In this document: positions 60,000 through 64,000 of the stretch, one piece after another | Numbering within the stretch: position 1 is the stretch's first letter | Layout: each line of letters begins with the position of its first letter | Assembly (NCBI RefSeq): GCF_007830635.1 | Contig: NZ_VLLA01000003.1 | Location: forward strand, 1 to 64,000 | From: Bradyrhizobium huanghuaihaiense | Lineage (GTDB): Bacteria; Pseudomonadota; Alphaproteobacteria; Rhizobiales; Xanthobacteraceae | Reading direction: 5' to 3' | Length of the DNA: 64,000 nt | Made by a program: the position numbers and the translations under genes | The notes under the pieces: model-generated | The model's database searches: none | What the model was told of the DNA's origin: nothing | Seen by the model: the letters and a program-made list of their open reading frames with translations, nothing else

Positions 60000-60242
60000 C
60001 TACCGGGTCCCCGGCGAGCGCGGCAGCATCTGCTTGACCTCGACCGCGATTCGGTTGCGGTCGACCAGCACGACGCCGGAAGCGACCGGCAGATTATTGG
60101 CGAGCACCTTGACCTCGTCGGCCTCGGTTGCGTCCAGCTCGATGATGGCGCCGCGGGAAAGACGTAATACTTGATGGATCGGCATCGTGGTCGTCCCGAG
60201 GACGACCATGAGATCCACGGTGACTTTGTCGAGAGTGGGCAC
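60000..60242 (-). CDS. fliN: Stand-alone FliN/SpoA-domain protein
   Basis: An 80-residue protein that is essentially one SpoA (FliN C-terminal) domain: VTVDLMVVLGTTTMPIHQVL, RLSRGAIIELDATEADEVKV, then LVDRNRIAVEVKQMLPRS. FliN is part of the flagellar C-ring, or the equivalent type III secretion ring (SctQ C-terminus). It lacks the N-terminal region of longer FliN proteins. It lies away from any other flagellar gene and is divergent from lipB, with the tRNA-Leu downstream. A TTAG-N7-TTAA sequence upstream resembles a CtrA box. Confidence 0.85.
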   Translation of the reverse strand: MPTLDKVTVDLMVVLGTTTMPIHQVLRLSRGAIIELDATEADEVKVLANNLPVASGVVLVDRNRIAVEVKQMLPRSPGTR

Positions 60243-60322
60243 TGTCAGGACCGCCGCAACTTGGGACTTAGGACTTGGGACTCTTCATTTGCTCCTGATC
60301 ATCACCACGTTATGGTTAGCCA

Positions 60323-61060
60323 ATGGTTAATTCGCCCCAAAACCCCCGCCAAGACCTCGATTTGACGTCGTTTTCCGCATCCGCGGGCGCGCCCGTGGAG
60401 TGGCGAATCTCGGATGCTCCGGTGCCCTATCCGGAGGCGGTGGCCGCCATGGAGGCGCGCGTTGCGGCGATTGCGGCGGGCGAGGCGCCGGAGCTGGTTT
60501 GGCTGCTCGAGCACCCCCCGCTCTACACCTCCGGCACCTCAGGCAAGGATTCGGACCTGCTCGATACCCGATTCCCGACCTTCGCCACCGGCCGCGGCGG
60601 GCAGCTCACCTATCACGGGCCCGGCCAGCGGGTGGCCTACATCATGCTCGACCTCAAACGCCGCCGGCCGGACGTGCGGGCCTATGTCGCGAGCCTGGAG
60701 GAGCTGATCCTGAAGACGCTGGCTGCCTTCAACGTCCGCGGTGAGCGGCGCGAGGACCGGGTCGGCGTCTGGGTGAAGCGGCCCGACAAGGGGCCCGAGC
60801 ACGAGGACAAGATCGCCGCGATCGGCGTCCGGCTGAAGCGCTGGGTGTCGTTCCACGGGATCGCCATCAATGTCGAGCCGGAGCTGTCACATTTCGCGGG
60901 CATCGTGCCCTGCGGGGTCGCTGATCCCCGCTACGGCGTCACCTCGCTGGTCGATCTCGGCCAGCTCGTGACCATGGCCGATGTCGACGTCGCGTTGCGC
61001 CAGGCATTTGAAGACCTGTTCGGGCCGACCAAAGCGTTGGTGCCGGAAGCGGCGGTTTAA
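60323..61060 (+). CDS. lipB: Octanoyl-ACP:protein N-octanoyltransferase
   Basis: A 245-residue lipoate biosynthesis enzyme. Octanoyl is moved from ACP to the lipoyl domains of E2 proteins and glycine cleavage H. Active-site Lys163 in [19 protein letters not shown] and Cys197 in [14 protein letters not shown] are present, as are [19 protein letters not shown] and the N-terminal [16 protein letters not shown]. Cytosolic. The ATG at 60323 is taken; it lies inside the divergent region shared with the FliN-like gene. lipA is not in this window. Confidence 0.97.
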   Translation: MVNSPQNPRQDLDLTSFSASAGAPVEWRISDAPVPYPEAVAAMEARVAAIAAGEAPELVWLLEHPPLYTSGTSGKDSDLLDTRFPTFATGRGGQLTYHGPGQRVAYIMLDLKRRRPDVRAYVASLEELILKTLAAFNVRGERREDRVGVWVKRPDKGPEHEDKIAAIGVRLKRWVSFHGIAINVEPELSHFAGIVPCGVADPRYGVTSLVDLGQLVTMADVDVALRQAFEDLFGPTKALVPEAAV

Positions 61061-61082
61061 GCGGCCGTTGGTGCGTTCGCCG

Positions 61083-62090
61083 TCAAGTCGCGGCGATGCG
61101 CTTCAAGGCGACAGTCAGGCGACTTTCAAGATAGGTCTGGGCGACGTCCAATGGAATGAACACCGCCTCGTTGGTGACGTGCTCGTCCTTTAGAGATCGC
61201 CAATCAAACTTTGGTCGTTCGTTTCCGGGTATTGCCAGCTTGGCGAGCTCCCAATCTTCTCGTTTCAACTCACTCTGCTCAAAGATGCCTCGATACAAGC
61301 AGGCTTGGGTTACCAAAATTCGCCAGAAGATGGGCCGTGAACGCGGGTGGAACTCGTCGATGAGAAAGCTAATCTCATCGAACTGCTTTCGAACACTGCT
61401 TGTTTTCTTCGCGTAGGCCGCCTCGCATTCCGCATAGGTCATCAGACGCATCCTGCCGTTGTCGGAAATGAGAAGCGCCTCGATTGCAGATTCCATGACC
61501 CCAAGCGGCAGACCCTGCCGGTAGTATCTTTCAGGATTTGCCTTGGCCTTTCGATCGGCATCCGCATCAAAGGGATCGTAGTCGATCATCGGGTTGGTCT
61601 TTGCGAGCGTAAACTCCGCTCCGAATGCAAAGAAGGCTTGTCGCGCGAGCGTGTACTGTCGCCAGATCAATGCGTCCAACGACAGGTCTACCGACGTGAT
61701 ACTGCGCTGCAACAGCTTCAGCGTCGCGCAGGGAGCCAAGAACCGATAAAGGGTGGACGTGCGATAGTATTCATCCCGCAAAAAGCACTCCTCATCGTCG
61801 GGCTCCAGATTGCCTGACTTCGCGTTCTCGGCCAGACCGACGATTCTGAAATATGCTGCCTCGCAATGCTCAACCAACTGGAAGAGAATCGGGCCACATT
61901 GCTCATAAAGCCGTTTGCGCGCTTCATATTCATAATCGCGCTTGGCGTCCCTTTCGGCCTTTTCGCGACCAAGCCTGTCCCTAAGTTCCTCGATAGCGGC
62001 TTGGTTCTTGCGAGTAGAAATTTGTGAGATCACTGCGACGGCAAGTGATGCCGAGGCAGCAACCAACGCAACGGCCATCGTCTGATCCAT
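61083..62090 (-). CDS. Membrane-anchored coiled-coil protein of unknown function
   Basis: A 335-residue protein. One N-terminal transmembrane segment (MAVALVAASASLAVAVISQI) is followed by a charged coiled coil to about residue 70 (AAIEELRDRLGREKAERDAK) and then a soluble domain with Tyr/Phe/Trp-rich blocks (EECFLRDEYYRTSTLYRFLA, SRPIFWRILVTQACLYRGIF). Composition is less GC-biased and richer in Lys, Asn and Ile than neighbours, suggesting recent acquisition. No named family is recognised. Its role is open. Confidence 0.72.
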   Translation of the reverse strand: MDQTMAVALVAASASLAVAVISQISTRKNQAAIEELRDRLGREKAERDAKRDYEYEARKRLYEQCGPILFQLVEHCEAAYFRIVGLAENAKSGNLEPDDEECFLRDEYYRTSTLYRFLAPCATLKLLQRSITSVDLSLDALIWRQYTLARQAFFAFGAEFTLAKTNPMIDYDPFDADADRKAKANPERYYRQGLPLGVMESAIEALLISDNGRMRLMTYAECEAAYAKKTSSVRKQFDEISFLIDEFHPRSRPIFWRILVTQACLYRGIFEQSELKREDWELAKLAIPGNERPKFDWRSLKDEHVTNEAVFIPLDVAQTYLESRLTVALKRIAAT

Positions 62091-62415
62091 CTTCGCCCAA
62101 TCAATTATTCGGAAAGCAATGCAATATCGCCCAGATCATCAACTTCAAGCTGCATTGGCTCAAGACAAGTGTCAAGCCGCGCGGCCGGGCGATAGTTTGA
62201 GCTTGCCCGCGAAATAGCGCCGCAGATGCGGCCGCAAAACCGTCGCCTCGCCGCTCGTAGCGGAATCGGCTATGCTTGTTTCCGGTGTCGCCCACGCCTC
62301 CCCCCTCCGCCGGGAAAGCAGACCTCATGCCGGGCGAGTTGATCATCGGCCGACTGTTCGAGCGCCAGGCATAAGGAGGGGTTGCGATCCATGCTCGCAA
62401 TGGGAGGTTTTGACG
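62091..62415. other. Divergent region between the unknown membrane protein and the DnaB-like ATPase
   Basis: About 325 nt. A 15-codon frame (MPGELIIGRLFERQA) ends in TAAGGAGG, which serves as a possible ribosome binding site for what follows. A second small frame starts at 62392 and overlaps the ATPase start. Nothing else recognised. Confidence 0.35.
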
Positions 62416-63129
62416 ATGAAACTGTCTGCGCCCATCTACCATCTGAAGCGCAAGGCGAAGCGCCTGTCCCGCGAAGCCAGCATTCCGCTCCACGACGCGC
62501 TTGACCGCGTCGCCGCGACCGAAGGCTTTTCCGCCTGGAGCATGCTCGCAGCGAAGGCTGCCGCAATGACGCCGGCGAGCAAGCTGTTCCCGCAATTCCG
62601 CCCGGGCGATCTCGTGCTGGTCGGAGCGCGTCCCGGCCAGGGCAAGACCCTGATGAGCCTCGAACTTGCCGTCGAAGCCATGAGATCGGGCCATCGCGCC
62701 GCTTTCTTCTCACTCGAATATACCGAGAAAGACGTCCTGGATCGCCTTCGTGCGATCGGCGCGGACCCCGCGCAATTCGCCGGCATGCTCGAGGTCGATT
62801 GCTCCGACGCGATCAGTGCCGACTACGTCGTCAAGCAGATGGCCGCGTCTCCCCGCGGCACATTCGTGGTGATCGACTATCTGCAACTGCTCGACCAGAG
62901 GCGGGAGCATCCCGATCTGACCGTTCAGGTGCGCGCGCTGAAATCGTTCGCGCGCGACAAGGGGCTGATCGTCGTCTTCATCTCGCAGATCGACCGGTCC
63001 TACGATCCAACGGTCAAGCCCTGCCCCGACCTCGGCGATGTCCGCTTGCCGAACCCGCTGGACCTGAAGCTGTTCGACAAGACGTGCTTCATCAACAACG
63101 CCGAAGTGCAGTTCCGCGCGGCGAGCTGA
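62416..63129 (+). CDS. Stand-alone DnaB-like RecA-fold ATPase
   Basis: A 237-residue protein. After about 60 residues containing a helical SREASIPLHDALDRVAATEG segment comes a DnaB-helicase-type RecA domain: Walker A GARPGQGKT at residues 70-78, SLEYTEKDVLDRL (DnaB motif with Glu), Walker B FVVIDYLQLLDQ, then GLIVVFISQIDRSYD. It lacks the DnaB N-terminal primase-binding domain and is half the length of a replicative helicase. GGGAGG precedes the ATG at 62416. It may act in a DNA-repair or mobile-element context; function is not assigned. Followed by a terminator. Confidence 0.83.
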   Translation: MKLSAPIYHLKRKAKRLSREASIPLHDALDRVAATEGFSAWSMLAAKAAAMTPASKLFPQFRPGDLVLVGARPGQGKTLMSLELAVEAMRSGHRAAFFSLEYTEKDVLDRLRAIGADPAQFAGMLEVDCSDAISADYVVKQMAASPRGTFVVIDYLQLLDQRREHPDLTVQVRALKSFARDKGLIVVFISQIDRSYDPTVKPCPDLGDVRLPNPLDLKLFDKTCFINNAEVQFRAAS

Positions 63130-63135
63130 CGGCTT

Positions 63136-63168
63136 CAGGCCGCGGGTGAATTGTTCACCCGCGGCCTG
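63136..63168. terminator. Hairpin between convergent ATPase and tautomerase genes
   Basis: CAGGCCGCGGGTGAA-TTG-TTCACCCGCGGCCTG, perfect 15-bp arms. No T-tract follows on either strand, but the position and stability support a bidirectional terminator. Confidence 0.75.
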
Positions 63169-63173
63169 CAACG

Positions 63174-63596
63174 TCAAGCCGCCTTCAGCGCTACCTCGAG
63201 CTTGCCGGCGATGTAGCGCCGCTCCTGGGTCAGGCCACCGAACCCGTAGGCGTCGCCCTTGACCTCGTCGACATGCAGGTAGGTCTCGGGATGCAGCGGC
63301 CCCAGAATCCCGGCCATGCGCTTGAACATTGCGGCGAGATAGGCCGCCTTCTCGTCCTTGGTGTTGGTGCCCTCGGTGACGTGGATATCGATCCAGTAGC
63401 TGGCAAGCTTCTGCTCGGCGAGCGACTTGCCGCCGGCGAACCAGTCGCCGGCATCGACGGACTTCACGATAATCGCGGTCACCTTGGGATCCTTGTGCAG
63501 TATCTCGGCGGTGAGCTCGGACACGGCGTTCGCGATATCGGCCTTCAGCGAGGGCGACTGGCGGGAGGTGGTGTAGGACACAGTGATCAGGGGCAT
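63174..63596 (-). CDS. Tautomerase family protein (4-oxalocrotonate tautomerase-like)
   Basis: A 140-residue protein with Pro2 after the initiator Met (MPLITVSYTTS), the catalytic residue of the tautomerase superfamily, followed by helical LKADIANAVSELTAEILHKD and VTAIIVKSVDAGDW. It is about twice the size of 4-OT and close to the tautomerase_3/cis-CaaD-like fused-repeat size. GAGGAG precedes the ATG at 63596. The upstream in-frame codons overlap the LysR gene and are not used. It is divergent from that LysR regulator. Confidence 0.87.
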   Translation of the reverse strand: MPLITVSYTTSRQSPSLKADIANAVSELTAEILHKDPKVTAIIVKSVDAGDWFAGGKSLAEQKLASYWIDIHVTEGTNTKDEKAAYLAAMFKRMAGILGPLHPETYLHVDEVKGDAYGFGGLTQERRYIAGKLEVALKAA

Positions 63597-63673
63597 GGTC
63601 ATTCTCCTCGATATGCTGCGCGACTTGCGCGGCGTTGGAGAGAAACTAGACCTTCCACCGTCATTTTGGTATC

Positions 63674-63698
63674 TTATCTCTATTAATACCAGTGATAA
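63674..63698. promoter_or_regulatory. Candidate LysR-type operator
   Basis: TTATC-N15-GATAA inverted repeat in the divergent region between the tautomerase and LysR genes; it also carries the TATTAATA core. LysR regulators commonly bind T-N11-A palindromes at such divergent promoters. Motif-based suggestion only. Confidence 0.35.
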
Positions 63699-63707
63699 CG
63701 ATTCATA

Positions 63708-64000
63708 ATGACAGCCACACTCGACATCGCCACCGTCCAGGCGTTCCTTCTGGTCGCCGACCTCCAGAGCTTTACCCGTGCCGCCGAAGCGCTCGGCACC
63801 ACGCAAGCGGCCGTCAGCCTGAAGGTGCAGCGGCTGGAGACATTGCTGGGAAAACGCCTCGTCGAACGCTCGCCACGCGCGGTCCGGCTGACCGCCGACG
63901 GCGCCGCGTTCCTCGATCGCGCACGCGCGCTGATGGAGGCGCATGACCGTGCCCTGTCGGGCGAAGCTTCAGCCGCGCAGTCGCTCTCGCTCGGCATCTC
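63708..64000 (+). CDS. LysR family regulator (5' part; continues past the window)
   Basis: The first 97 residues of a LysR-type regulator. The winged-HTH domain spans residues about 6-65: IATVQAFLLVADLQSFTRAA, EALGTTQAAVSLKVQRLETL, GKRLVERSPRAVRLTADGAA. The linker helix is just beginning at the edge. It is divergent from the tautomerase gene and probably controls it, with an inverted repeat between them. Confidence 0.9.
   Translation, partial: MTATLDIATVQAFLLVADLQSFTRAAEALGTTQAAVSLKVQRLETLLGKRLVERSPRAVRLTADGAAFLDRARALMEAHDRALSGEASAAQSLSLGI

Noticed and set aside
59535..60037. Two plus-strand frames containing RRDSNPHGV and RSEGLEPPR
   Set aside because: These are the familiar translations of the antisense of a tRNA gene (here tRNA-Leu) and not proteins.

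Overview
The window is chromosomal DNA of an alphaproteobacterium, most probably Bradyrhizobium or a close Bradyrhizobiaceae relative. The evidence is high GC with strong third-position bias, a divK-pleD pair, MipZ, ClpA/ClpS, a phasin with TGC-N3-GCA boxes, an EipB-type (DUF1849) protein, DUF1489 and DUF3572 proteins, a DinB with an N-terminal zinc ribbon, and dispersed palindromic intergenic repeats of the kind common in that genus. I see no prophage, insertion sequence, transposase or CRISPR array. There is one tRNA gene, Leu(GAG).

Layout. 1-7.9 kb is the most accessory-looking part: a LuxR-type response regulator with a very long C-terminal extension that runs off the left edge, an NTF2-like protein, a FixK-like Crp/Fnr regulator flanked by FixK-type boxes, three small exported proteins of unknown function, and a winged-helix/TPR regulator. 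8-20 kb holds an MFS/TetR divergent pair with a palindromic operator, the divK-pleD operon, DUF3572-dinB, a 51-residue small protein, ACT, two RidA-family proteins, an EipB-like protein, GDPD, a COG3146 acyltransferase and a HIT protein. 20-28 kb holds trmO, azlCD, a lytic transglycosylase opposite a TRAP-type binding protein, a HAD phosphatase, a nitrilase with a divergent AraC regulator, and an aldo/keto reductase. 28-41 kb is conserved housekeeping: clpA, clpS, phasin, a SPOR-tailed D-Ala-D-Ala carboxypeptidase, a J-domain/VWA pair, an alpha/beta hydrolase, mipZ, panC and DUF1489. 41-52 kb contains mostly envelope or unknown proteins: a TolA/TonB-like protein, a YidB-like protein, GST, DUF599, AKR, an XRE regulator, MgtE and two tandem polysaccharide deacetylases. 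52-64 kb holds an orphan branched-chain-type binding protein, a DJ-1/PfpI gene divergent from a GlxA regulator around a perfect palindrome, a copper-storage/thioredoxin-reductase-like cluster, a class 3 lipase, tRNA-Leu, a stand-alone FliN domain, lipB, an unknown membrane-anchored protein, a DnaB-like RecA-fold ATPase, a tautomerase and the start of a LysR gene.

How the parts fit. The recognisable modules are cell-cycle and polarity control (DivK, PleD, MipZ), proteolysis (ClpAS), envelope maintenance (EipB-like, SLT, PBP, CE4 deacetylases, TolA-like), PHB granules (phasin) and several regulator/effector pairs that share a divergent promoter. The most unusual object is the LuxR-type regulator at the left edge: at least 792 residues, with receiver and HTH domains in the first 215, a hydrophobic stretch, and then a long polar tail containing an RTX/VCBS-like beta motif. 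I found no complete, clearly new multi-gene system. The best further candidates are the FixK-box neighbourhood at 3-4.6 kb and the Csp/reductase cluster at 55.6-57.8 kb.
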